A stretch of 64,000 nucleotides of DNA from Pseudomonas abietaniphila (lineage in GTDB: Bacteria > Pseudomonadota > Gammaproteobacteria > Pseudomonadales > Pseudomonadaceae), in contig NZ_FNCO01000018.1 of assembly GCF_900100795.1 (NCBI RefSeq), forward strand, positions 81,386 to 145,385. Direction: 5' to 3'. A program made the position numbers and the translations under genes. The notes under the pieces are model-generated. The model worked only from the letters and a program-made list of their open reading frames with translations. It was not told where the DNA came from and did not search any database. Positions within the stretch are counted from its first letter, which is position 1, and each line of letters begins with the position of its first letter. Positions 42,794 to 51,321 of the stretch are shown piece after piece.

Positions 42794-43981
42794 TTAGTTG
42801 GTTTTGGCCGGGGTGGACGGGCTCGCCGCTGGCGCACTGTCATCAGGCTTGTCAGCGTCTGAATCAGACGAGCCCAACGTGTCTGCGCCGGGCTTCAGCC
42901 CCGCGGGCTTGATCTTCTTGCGCGTCACGGCAGGCTGATCCGAATCGGTCACTTCAAAGCGCAAAACGCCGATCATCTGGCCATCCTCTGTCAGCACCCT
43001 CACCTGCCATTTGCCGAGCACATCGGGCGGAAAATTCTGTTTGTGAGTCCATGCCCGATAGCCTTCCTTACGTCCGCCGTGGATGTCTAGAGCAATTCGA
43101 TCGACTTCTTCGCCGTTGTGGCGCCAAACGTGATAAATCCGCTCGTCCAGACCGCGCGGAGCGTTGATCGACGTGTACGCATACAGCCCGGCGCTGCGCA
43201 GTTGATTGACGCCGATCTCCTGAATACTCTCGCCCGGCGTGCGGTTCTGGTTGTCGAACTGGGTGCTGACGGCCACCTCTGTCAGCCACAGGGTTGCGGG
43301 CGGCACCCACGAACGCAGCATCCAGCCCGCACCCCCAATGGCCAATGTCATGAGCACGAGCCCGACGCCGCGTTTCCAGTTGTTGAGCGGGAAACTGGAG
43401 GCCAGGCTCGGGAACGACAGCAGCATGGCGATGATCAGCGACAGCTTGTAACTCTCGGCGGTGGTCAGGTGCAGGATGATGGGCAGCGCGGTCAACAAAG
43501 CGGCAAACAGGGTCAGCGTGTGCAGCGCCATGAACAGCCAGCGACGGGGTGCCAGCCATTTGTAATACAGCGGGTCAGTGATCGAGATCAGTCCTGCGGC
43601 CGCGAGGACGCCGGTGAACACCAGCTGGCCGCTGTTCCATGTGGTGGTCACGAAGAAAAACGGCAGAACGAAGAACAGACTCTCCTGATGGATCATCTGT
43701 GTGGCGTATCGGAGCAATGGCTGCGGGATTTCGCGCTTCAATAATTTGGCCAGCAGCGCGACGGCACTGTTTTCCACCATCAGCCACAACCAGCTCACCA
43801 GCATGATCACGGCAATCCAGGTCGCGAGCTTGGCTTGCCGGTCCACCAGAATGAAGCTGCCTATGCCGGAGCAAAAACCGAAGAACGCGATCAGCCCCGG
43901 GTAGCGCTTGATGAACTCCAGTACGCGCTGTACCAGGGAGTTCTGCATGAGGGCGTTGAGATCCGGCATTTCGGTGTTCAC
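42794..43981 (-). CDS. DUF5924/DUF2914 membrane protein
   Basis: 395 aa. About eight helices (residues 25-235) then a soluble domain (VSTQFDNQNRTPGESIQEIG...GKWQVRVLTEDGQMIGVLRFEV), a DUF2914-like beta domain, and a Ser/Pro/Asp-rich tail. No catalytic motif recognised. It lies 10 bp upstream of the MCE cassette on the same strand, so it may belong to the same transcript. Confidence 0.85.
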   Translation of the reverse strand: MNTEMPDLNALMQNSLVQRVLEFIKRYPGLIAFFGFCSGIGSFILVDRQAKLATWIAVIMLVSWLWLMVENSAVALLAKLLKREIPQPLLRYATQMIHQESLFFVLPFFFVTTTWNSGQLVFTGVLAAAGLISITDPLYYKWLAPRRWLFMALHTLTLFAALLTALPIILHLTTAESYKLSLIIAMLLSFPSLASSFPLNNWKRGVGLVLMTLAIGGAGWMLRSWVPPATLWLTEVAVSTQFDNQNRTPGESIQEIGVNQLRSAGLYAYTSINAPRGLDERIYHVWRHNGEEVDRIALDIHGGRKEGYRAWTHKQNFPPDVLGKWQVRVLTEDGQMIGVLRFEVTDSDQPAVTRKKIKPAGLKPGADTLGSSDSDADKPDDSAPAASPSTPAKTN

Positions 43982-44059
43982 TTTGGCTGTAGGAGAAATC
44001 GTTGGCAGGATACCAATGATCGCAGTTCATACGCGTACACAAACTGCTTCTGCCGAAGG

Positions 44060-44190
44060 CGTAGGAGCGCGCTTGCCCGTGATCTGGCGCGTAGCGGCAG
44101 TGATTACTTCAAACCCGGTGTGTCAGACGAATTCAGACCTCTGGTTCTGCTGCCGCTGCGCGGCAGATCGCGGGCAAGCGCGCTCCTATC
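44060..44190. repeat. REP pair (CGCGCTTGCCCG variant)
   Basis: GTAGGAGCGCGCTTGCCC at the left and CGGGCAAGCGCGCTCCTA at the right, about 95 bp apart, with the outer arms pairing almost perfectly. Confidence 0.88.
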
Positions 44191-44224
44191 GTTAACGGGA
44201 GTGCTTGGACTCAGCGCAGTCCTG

Positions 44225-45607
44225 TTACAGCGGGCGTCTTTTGTGAACACGCCACCGCCAGAAAATGACCAATGCCAGCAACGCGACCACCGCCAAGCCG
44301 ATCTCATACAACTCGTCATAGCTGACCAGCGGCTCTTCAATGCGCAGATACCCGGGCTGCGCCAACAGCTGGCGCATGGCCCGATTCGCCAGATCCAGGC
44401 TCACGCCCCGCGTGCGCTTGGCCGGGTCCTCGAAGCGACCGTCTTCATAATCGTTCAGGGCGCCCCAGTAATAATCGGCCAACGCGCTGTTGCCTTGAAC
44501 CGCCCAGGCCTGTTTGGCGATCGAAGCCTGTTGCAGCCGGGCGAAGGTCGCAGGATCCATGCCTTCTTTGCGCAGCCGTTCCAGCATCGAACGCACCGAT
44601 GCCACCGCCGCGTCCACATCATCACGTGCGAGATCGGCGTTCAGGCTGAGGAATCCGGTGTCGCCGAAGGCTTCCCGGTCGGCCCACGGGCCGTAGGAAT
44701 AGCCTTTGTCCAGGCGCAACTCGCTGTAGAGCGACCAGTCCAGGTAGGCTTTCACCAAATCCCACGTCTCATCGTGCTGCTCGCCCATGTCAGGCTCTGG
44801 AAACAGCAGGTGCAGCTTTGCGCCATCGCCCAACGCGCCGCGGACCAGCGTGCGCTCGGGCTCGGCTTTGGCGTTGATGGAAGGCAGCGGCGGGTGTTCG
44901 GTCGGGTCAACTGCATTCAGCTGACCGAACGTTCGCTCCAGATAAGCAGGCAACAGCTTGTCCAGTTCGCCCACGATGATCAGCGTCATGTTGTTGGACG
45001 CGTACCAGTTGTCGTGGATGGTTTCGATCTGCTCCAGCGTCAGGTGATCGACTTCCGGCCGCTCCGAGCATTTGAGCCCCAGCTCTACCGCCAATTGATT
45101 GCTGGCGCTGTGTCCGAGGTCGCGCTTGTCCAGCCAGCGCTGCAGGTGTGAGTAGTGACCGCCGTCTTCACGCTCGACGATGCGCTTGGCAGTGTCGAGG
45201 TTCGCCTGATTGATCTGCGTGTGAGTGAGCACGTTAAGGAGCAAGTCCAGCACCTTGCGCTGATTCTGCGCCGGCGCTTCGATCACGAACGTGGTGTCGG
45301 TGTTGCTGGTGAACGCGTTCCACTCCCCGCCCAGCGCCTGCATCTGCTGCTCCAGGCCGCCCTCACCGGAATTGTCGATGCCACTGAACAGCAAATGCTC
45401 CAGCAAATGAGGGAGCTCTTTGTCTTTGCAGGTGAAGTCATCGAAGCCGATGCCGACCACCAGCCGAATCGACACATGACCTTTTTCGGCAGGCTTGAGC
45501 AGCAACTGCAAACCATTGGGCAGCACGTAGCCCTCGACCTGAAAGCGGTCGAGGGCCATGGACGAGAGGGATGTCAGGAACAAACAAACGAACAGCAGGC
45601 AACGCAT
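44225..45607 (-). CDS. M16-family metallopeptidase, membrane-anchored
   Basis: 460 aa. Signal peptide (ending SLSSMA), an M16 domain with inverted zinc motif HLLEH (LPHLLEHLLFSG) and a later VEREDGG Glu, then a C-terminal helix (YEIGLAVVALLALVIFWRW) with a basic end. It contains one M16 half plus a second, inactive half. Periplasmic, inner-membrane tethered protease of unknown substrate. ATG 45607 chosen because the upstream frame has no signal-like sequence. Confidence 0.9.
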   Translation of the reverse strand: MRCLLFVCLFLTSLSSMALDRFQVEGYVLPNGLQLLLKPAEKGHVSIRLVVGIGFDDFTCKDKELPHLLEHLLFSGIDNSGEGGLEQQMQALGGEWNAFTSNTDTTFVIEAPAQNQRKVLDLLLNVLTHTQINQANLDTAKRIVEREDGGHYSHLQRWLDKRDLGHSASNQLAVELGLKCSERPEVDHLTLEQIETIHDNWYASNNMTLIIVGELDKLLPAYLERTFGQLNAVDPTEHPPLPSINAKAEPERTLVRGALGDGAKLHLLFPEPDMGEQHDETWDLVKAYLDWSLYSELRLDKGYSYGPWADREAFGDTGFLSLNADLARDDVDAAVASVRSMLERLRKEGMDPATFARLQQASIAKQAWAVQGNSALADYYWGALNDYEDGRFEDPAKRTRGVSLDLANRAMRQLLAQPGYLRIEEPLVSYDELYEIGLAVVALLALVIFWRWRVHKRRPL

Positions 45608-45674
45608 AAAAACGGGCTTCCTTGCGGGCCGGTATGTGTAACAGACTTCAGACCGGGCCCTGCGTTCACCTCGA

Positions 45675-47318
45675 TTATTCTGGTTGGCTTTCGCTGGACA
45701 AGGCCCCGGTGTCAGAGGTTTCAAGAACGGCATAGGCGCTGCTGCAGAACAAAGAATTCAAACGTTTCATGTCGGCGATCAGCTCGAGGTGCAACGAGCT
45801 GGTCTCGATACTCTGCACGATTTTACGTTGCAGTCTGCTGACATGGGCATGGGCCAGACGCCGCTCCTGTGCCCGGAAACGACGTTTTTCACGCAGTAAT
45901 TGGCGCGCGCTTTCCGGATCGCCACTGAGAAATACCGACAAGCCCAGGCGCAGATTGGCCATCAGCTGCTCATGCAGCCCGGAAAGTTCTTCCAGCCCGA
46001 CGTCGGAAAACGAACGCCGCTGGGAAGTCTTTTGCTGTTGAACCTTACGCAGCATACGCTCGATCAATCCGCTGGCCAGTTCAAGATTGATCGACAATTC
46101 GATGATTTCGGCCCAACGGCGGTTGTCCTGATCGCTGAGGTCTTCTCTTGGCATTTGCGCCAGGTACAGCTTGATCGCGTTGTACAGCACCTCGACGTCG
46201 TCGTTCAGACGCCGCACCTCTTGGGTGACCGCCGTCTGATTGCCCCGCAGCACTTCCTGCATGGCATTGAGCATGCTGTCGATCAGATCGCCCATACGCA
46301 GGGTTTCACGCACCGCATTGGCCAATGCCAGGCTCGGTGTCGCCAAGGCAGTGAGGTCCAGATGACGGGGTTTGACCGCGCCATTGACCTCGGCCTGTTG
46401 CGGCAGTATCGAGGCGCACAGTCGGCCCATCGGTCCAACCGTGGGCAGCATGATCAGGCAGCGCAGCGAGTTGTAGATCACATGGAAGCTGATCACCAGG
46501 CTCGACGGGCTGACTTCCAGGGTTTCCATCCAGTGCACCAGGGGCGTCAACACCGGAATGATCAGCAGCAAGCCGATCAATTTGTACAGCAAGCTGCCAA
46601 GCGCCACCTGGCGACCGGCGACGTTCTGCATGCTGGTGCTGAGGAACGCCAGCAGACCGCTGCCGATGTTGGCGCCGATCACCAGCCCGATGGCGACCGG
46701 CAAGCTGATGATCTCAGCGCCTGCCAGTGTTGCGGTCAGCAGGACAGCGGCCAGGCTTGAGTAGGAGATCAGCGCGAACATCGCACCGACCAGGGCGTCG
46801 AGCAGGATGTCGCCGGTCAGCGACGCAAACAGCACCTTCACGCCGGCCGCCTGAGTGATGGGTGCGGCAGCGGTGACGATCAGTTGCAGCGCCAGGATGA
46901 TCAACCCCAGGCCGATACCGACGCGGCCAAGCTGACCGACACGGGTCTGCTTGCGCGACAAAAAGAGAATCACCCCGAGAAAGATCAGCAGCGGCGACAG
47001 CCACGACAGGTCGAAGGTCAGGATTCGCGACATGATGGCGGTCCCGACGTCGGCACCCAGCATGATCGCCAGCGCGGGCGTCAGGCCCATCAGGCTCTGG
47101 CCGACGAACGAGGTCACCAGCATGGCGGTGGCGTTGCTGCTCTGCACCACTGCGGTCACGAGGATCCCGGCCACGAAGGCCAGCGGACGTTTAGACATGT
47201 TCTGACTGAGCACACGGCGCAGCTGCGAGCCATAGACACGCAGGATGCCGGTTCGAACGATGTGCGTGCCCCAGATCAATAGCGCGACGGCAGAAAGCAA
47301 ATCGAGCAGGGTCAGCAT
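45675..47318 (-). CDS. Na/Pi cotransporter family protein with PhoU-like tail
   Basis: 547 aa. Two Na_Pi_cotrans repeats (residues 10-140 and 165-300; QSSNATAMLVTSF, GANIGSGLLAFLSTSM) with about nine helices, then a C-terminal helical PhoU-like domain (about 340-530). Probable phosphate transport or export regulation. Sits upstream of the M16 peptidase gene; the gap is 67 bp. Confidence 0.9.
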   Translation of the reverse strand: MLTLLDLLSAVALLIWGTHIVRTGILRVYGSQLRRVLSQNMSKRPLAFVAGILVTAVVQSSNATAMLVTSFVGQSLMGLTPALAIMLGADVGTAIMSRILTFDLSWLSPLLIFLGVILFLSRKQTRVGQLGRVGIGLGLIILALQLIVTAAAPITQAAGVKVLFASLTGDILLDALVGAMFALISYSSLAAVLLTATLAGAEIISLPVAIGLVIGANIGSGLLAFLSTSMQNVAGRQVALGSLLYKLIGLLLIIPVLTPLVHWMETLEVSPSSLVISFHVIYNSLRCLIMLPTVGPMGRLCASILPQQAEVNGAVKPRHLDLTALATPSLALANAVRETLRMGDLIDSMLNAMQEVLRGNQTAVTQEVRRLNDDVEVLYNAIKLYLAQMPREDLSDQDNRRWAEIIELSINLELASGLIERMLRKVQQQKTSQRRSFSDVGLEELSGLHEQLMANLRLGLSVFLSGDPESARQLLREKRRFRAQERRLAHAHVSRLQRKIVQSIETSSLHLELIADMKRLNSLFCSSAYAVLETSDTGALSSESQPE

Positions 47319-47544
47319 ACGGAAAGCCCCCTGTTAATAGCCCGGCGGACAAAAATAGCCAGCGCCCAGTTGGGCAAGAAGTGAAAGTACAGCGTGTAGC
47401 GAGCGAAAGCGCTTGGGCACTGTCGTGATCAGCTTGCTCAACTAAAGCTTTAGTCGGCCTGAGGCCTTATTGCCAGCATGGCACAGCCGATTATTTCTTG
47501 AAACAAATCTGTCATAAATCAGGTGTTTGCTTTGTGTGAGTCAG

Positions 47545-47683
47545 TGTAGGAGTGTGGCTTGTCCCGCGATCGGCGAGGAACTCGTCGCAAAATCAGAGCG
47601 CACGTCGTACCAGGTACTCCGCGTCTGCGCAGTTTGCTGCAGATCGCGGGACCAGATGAAGCGCAACACCGGCAGGTCCTACA
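47545..47683. repeat. Degenerate REP pair
   Basis: Left arm TGTAGGAGTGTGGCTTGTCC is intact; the right arm GATCGCGGGAC...TCCTACA is split by unrelated sequence (AGATGAAGCGCAACACCGGC). It appears to be a decayed relative of 37800-37935. Confidence 0.75.
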
Positions 47684-47702
47684 GGATTGCGCCGGGTTCA
47701 AT

Positions 47703-47728
47703 AAAAAACGGGGCACTCAATGCCCCGT
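47703..47728 (-). terminator. terC terminator
   Basis: ACGGGGCA-CTCAA-TGCCCCGT hairpin with an A tract at its left (T tract on the minus strand), 30 bp downstream of the terC stop. Confidence 0.88.
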
Positions 47729-47757
47729 TCTGTCACCGCTACAACGCACTCTGGGTG

Positions 47758-48525
47758 TTATTGACCCGGAACGTCCTTGCGAAGTTTCACGGGATCCTTC
47801 ATCGCTCGCTTCTTGGCCATCGAGGTACGCATCTTGATGTTGATCGCTTCGACCGCCAGCGAGAACGCCATGGCGAAGTAAACGTAGCCTTTCGGCACGT
47901 GCACATCGAAGGACTCTGCGATCAGCACCGTACCGACGACGATCAGGAACGACAGCGCCAGCATTTTCAGTGACGGGTGCTTGTCGATGAAATCGCTGAT
48001 GACGCCTGCGCACAGCATCATGATCAGGACCGCGACGATGATCGCAGCGACCATGACCGGCACATGAGACACCATGCCGACTGCGGTGATGACCGAGTCC
48101 AGCGAGAACACGATGTCGATGATCGCGATCTGAATGATCGTGTACAGGAAAATGCCACCCTTGCCTTTCGGCTCTTCGATCTGCTCATCTTCGCCTTCCA
48201 TGCCGTGATAGATCTCTTGCGAGCTCTTCCACAACAGGAACAGACCACCGAAGAACAGGATCAGGTCGCGACCGGAAATGCCCTGGCCGAGTACGACGAA
48301 CATGTCGTCGGTGAGGCGCATGACCCAGGTGATCGACAGCAGCAGAAGGATTCGCGTGACCATCGCCAGCGCCAGACCGAAGATCCGCGTGCGGGGTTGC
48401 ATCGCTTTGGGCATCCGGCTGACCAGGATCGAGATCATGATGATGTTGTCGATGCCCAGAACGATTTCCAGGGCAGTCAGGGTTAAGAAAGCAACCCAGA
48501 TCTCAGGGTTGGTCAGCCATTCCAT
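47758..48525 (-). CDS. TerC family membrane protein
   Basis: 255-aa, seven-helix protein with the TerC signatures ALEIVLGIDNIIMISIL and DIVFSLDSVITAVGMV (each with an essential Asp). Family members are linked to manganese or calcium export that metallates exported enzymes, and originally to tellurite resistance. Stands between citM and a terminator. Confidence 0.92.
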   Translation of the reverse strand: MEWLTNPEIWVAFLTLTALEIVLGIDNIIMISILVSRMPKAMQPRTRIFGLALAMVTRILLLLSITWVMRLTDDMFVVLGQGISGRDLILFFGGLFLLWKSSQEIYHGMEGEDEQIEEPKGKGGIFLYTIIQIAIIDIVFSLDSVITAVGMVSHVPVMVAAIIVAVLIMMLCAGVISDFIDKHPSLKMLALSFLIVVGTVLIAESFDVHVPKGYVYFAMAFSLAVEAINIKMRTSMAKKRAMKDPVKLRKDVPGQ

Positions 48526-48591
48526 TACGTTTTCCTTTGAGCTTGTTAATCCTCGCTGCCGGTGGTCCGCCAGCGAGGGAGTTCAGTTGCC

Positions 48592-49899
48592 TTATAGACT
48601 GCTGAACGCAGGGAATATCCCCATCAGCAGTGCGGCGACCAGGATGCATACGCAGACCAGCACCGCCCACTTGAGGGTGAAGCGCTGATGATCACCAAAT
48701 TCAATGCCAGCAAGGGCGACCAACAAATAGGTCGACGGCACCAGCGGGCTCAACAGATGGACGGGCTGACCGACGATCGAGGCACGTGCCATTTCCACCG
48801 GGCTGATCCCGTAGTGCGATGCGGCCTCGGACAGCACCGGCAGCACGCCATAGTAAAACGCATCGTTGGACATGAAAAAGGTAAACGGCATGCTGACCAC
48901 GGCCGTAATGACCGCAAGGTACGGGCCCATCGCGTCCGGAATCACTGCCAGCAGGCTTTTTGACATCGCATCGACCATGCCGGTGCCGGACAGGATACCG
49001 GTGAAAATGCCCGCCGCGAAGATCAGGCCGACCACTGCCAGTACGCTACCGGCGTGCGCCGCGACGCGGTCTTTCTGCGCTTGCAGGCACGGGTAGTTGA
49101 CGATCATGGCGATACTGAACGCGATCATGAACAGTACCGGCAGCGGCAGCAGGCCCATGATCAAGGCAACCATCAGCGCCAGCGTCAGTGCGGCGTTAAA
49201 CCAGATCAGCTTGGGACGGCGTGCGTCGGGGAACTGCGAGACACTGATTTCGCTGTGATCGACTTCGTCGCCCGGCAGGTGCAGTTCGCCCAGACGCGCA
49301 CGCTCACGTTTGCCGTAGCAGTACGCGATCACCAGGATTGCGATCACACCGGCGAGCATCGCAGGAATCATCGGCACGAAAATGTCCGAAGGGTCCACAT
49401 GCAACGCACTGGCCGCACGGGCAGTCGGGCCGCCCCATGGCGTCATGTTCATCACGCCGCCCGCCAGAATGATCAGGCCGGCCATGATGCGCGGGCTCAT
49501 GCCCAGGCGGCTGTACAGCGGCAGCATGGCGGCCACGCAGATCATGTAGGTGGTGGCGCCGTCGCCGTCCAGTGAGACGACGAGGGCCAGAACGGCGGTG
49601 CCCACCGACACTTTTACCGGGTCACCTTTGACCAGCTTGAGGATCTTGCGCACGGCCGGGTCGAACAGGCCGGAGTCGATCATCAGGGCAAAATAGAGAA
49701 TGGCGAACATCAGCATCACGCCGGTCGGCGCAAGCTTGGTGATGCCGGCGAGCATCATGGGGCCGATGTCGGAGGCGAAACCGCCGAACAAGGCAAACAC
49801 GATCGGCACGATGATCAGAGCAATCAGCGCGGAGAGGCGCTTGCTCATGATCAGGTACATGAAAGCGACAACCATGGCAAAGCCGAGGAAGGTCAACAT
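48592..49899 (-). CDS. CitM-type citrate-divalent metal:proton symporter
   Basis: 435-aa CitMHS-family transporter with about 12 helices. Blocks: LVVSLDGDGATTYMIC, MNMTPWGGPTARAASAL, FIFF-like GTGMVDAMSKSLL and FFMSNDAFYYGVLPVLSE. Takes up citrate complexed to Mg2+ or similar ions. TerC lies 66 bp downstream and could share the transcript. Confidence 0.92.
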   Translation of the reverse strand: MLTFLGFAMVVAFMYLIMSKRLSALIALIIVPIVFALFGGFASDIGPMMLAGITKLAPTGVMLMFAILYFALMIDSGLFDPAVRKILKLVKGDPVKVSVGTAVLALVVSLDGDGATTYMICVAAMLPLYSRLGMSPRIMAGLIILAGGVMNMTPWGGPTARAASALHVDPSDIFVPMIPAMLAGVIAILVIAYCYGKRERARLGELHLPGDEVDHSEISVSQFPDARRPKLIWFNAALTLALMVALIMGLLPLPVLFMIAFSIAMIVNYPCLQAQKDRVAAHAGSVLAVVGLIFAAGIFTGILSGTGMVDAMSKSLLAVIPDAMGPYLAVITAVVSMPFTFFMSNDAFYYGVLPVLSEAASHYGISPVEMARASIVGQPVHLLSPLVPSTYLLVALAGIEFGDHQRFTLKWAVLVCVCILVAALLMGIFPAFSSL

Positions 49900-50223
49900 A
49901 GAAATACTCCAGGCGTTACGCGACGTGAAAACGGACGAGACGAAGCAATCAGCTCAAGACGAGCAGCGCAGGGAGTCGGGGGTGAGCGAGGGGTACAGCG
50001 GAGCACGAGCAAGCATCAGAATCACCGAATTGTTGTTGTAGATGGGCCGGCGAACGTCGAAAAGCGTTCGTCCTGGCTGGCCGGTCTTTCGCCGGCGGTG
50101 AGGTGATGCTAAAGCGCTTACCTTTCAACCAGCTTTCGCTGCCGTTCCGCTGATCGTTGCCGCACCAATGAAGCATTTTCGCCGGAACGCAGTCAGAGCC
50201 TGAACACGAACGGGAGAATGACC
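49900..50223. other. Intergenic region between citM and GFA gene
   Basis: Divergent region of 324 bp. Contains GCCGGCGAACG near 50046 with partners CGTTCG (50066-50071) and TTCGCCGGC (50088-50096), a possible hairpin, followed by the GFA gene's RBS (GGGAG). Otherwise no gene recognised; must contain the citM promoter. Confidence 0.55.
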
Positions 50224-50625
50224 ATGAGCGAAATGCATACCGGTGGATGCCATTGCGGCAATCTGCGCTATCAACTCGATGCGCCCTTGCGCGACATTGC
50301 TCATTGTCATTGCTCGATTTGTCGGCGTACATCAGGCGGCATTGCGGTGACCTGGATCACCGTGCCTCTAGAGTCATTCAAATGGTTGGCCGGAAGCCCT
50401 GCGGCCTATGATTCCGGACCGACCTGCGTAAGGTTCTTCTGTAGTAACTGTGGGGCACAGGCGGCGCTCTTCAGCCGCAACAGCCCGGAGACCATGGACG
50501 TGACCATCGCCACGCTCGACCACCCCGAGCTCGCCCCGGCCGTTCGGCATATCTGGACCGACAACCGATTGCCTTGGCTGCATTTGGATGAACATCTGCC
50601 GGGCGAGCCAGGCGAAACGGTTTAG
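50224..50625 (+). CDS. GFA-family (glutathione-dependent formaldehyde-activating-like) protein
   Basis: 133-aa CENP-V/GFA fold zinc protein. Zinc ligands: GGCHCGNLRYQ, HCHCSICRRTSGG and FCSNCGAQAALF. I start at ATG 50224, with GGGAG seven bases upstream; ATG 50218 is only two bases from the same site. The family binds glutathione adducts, but the specific substrate here is unknown. Divergent from citM. Confidence 0.85.
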   Translation: MSEMHTGGCHCGNLRYQLDAPLRDIAHCHCSICRRTSGGIAVTWITVPLESFKWLAGSPAAYDSGPTCVRFFCSNCGAQAALFSRNSPETMDVTIATLDHPELAPAVRHIWTDNRLPWLHLDEHLPGEPGETV

Positions 50626-50651
50626 CCGCACCCAGAGTCGCTTCTGCCCGC

Positions 50652-51310
50652 AGGGGTAGCGATCGGAGGTTACGAAGGTCCCGATCGCGGCGCATCAGAC
50701 GGCATTGATGTGTCTGATCCACCCTTATCGCGAGCAAGCTCACTCCTACAAATGCAGGCAGGCCTCAGATCTGAGATACGACGCCGATCCTGTAGGAGCA
50801 ATCGGAGGTTACGACGGTCGCGAACGCGGAGTGTCAGGCGACATGAGTGTTTCTGACCCAGCCTCATCGCGAGCAAGCTCACTCCTACAAATGCAGGCAG
50901 GCCTCAGATCTGAGATACGACGCCGATCCTGTAGGAGCAATCGGAGGTTACGACGGTCGCGAACGCGCAGTGTCAGGCGGCATGAACGTGTCTGACCCAG
51001 CCCCATCGCGAGCCAGCTCACTCCTATAAATGCATACAGGCCTCAGATCTGAGATACGACGCGGATCCTGTAGGAGCAATCGGAGGTTACGACGGTCGCG
51101 AACGCGGAGTGTCAGGCGGCATGAACGTGTCTGACCCAGCCCCATCGCGAGCAAGCTCACTTCTTCAAATGCAGGCTGGCCTCAGATCTGAGGTACGACG
51201 CCGATCCTGTAGGAGCAATCGGAGGTTACGACGGTCGCGAACGCGGAGTGTCAGGCGACATGAGTGTGTCTGAACAAGCCTTGTCGCGAGCAAACCCAAT
51301 CCTGCAGATC
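50652..51310. repeat. Tandem array of a 139-bp REP-derived unit (about 4.7 copies)
   Basis: Copies start at 50652 (diverged), 50791, 50930, 51069 and 51208 (partial, to about 51310), with an exact 139-bp period. Each unit begins TGTAGGAGCAATCGGAGGTT and includes ATCGCGAGCAAGCTCACTCC and GCCTCAGATCTGAGATACG. Within a unit the right arm is a normal REP arm, while the left arm is altered. Point changes separate copies. Non-coding, between the GFA gene and the DUF4105 gene. Confidence 0.92.
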
Positions 51311-51321
51311 GCTTTGCGTAT

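Larger units (their letters stand above)
47319..47757. other. Intergenic region with degenerate REP element
   Basis: Holds the promoter of the leftward Na/Pi transporter gene and the 3' end of terC. A TGTAGGAGTGTGGCTTGTCC arm at 47545 and a broken partner at about 47646-47683 are seen: GATCGCGGGAC is followed by about 20 unrelated bases before AGGTCCTACA. The terC terminator is at 47703-47728. No gene recognised. Confidence 0.65.

Noticed and set aside
43835..45151. 438-codon frame antisense to the M16 peptidase
   Set aside because: Overlaps a gene with a clear HLLEH motif and signal peptide; includes a REP element, which would not be coding.
50652..51310. CRISPR-like array
   Set aside because: The repeated unit is 139 bp with nearly all of it conserved, not short repeats with unique spacers; no cas genes are nearby.
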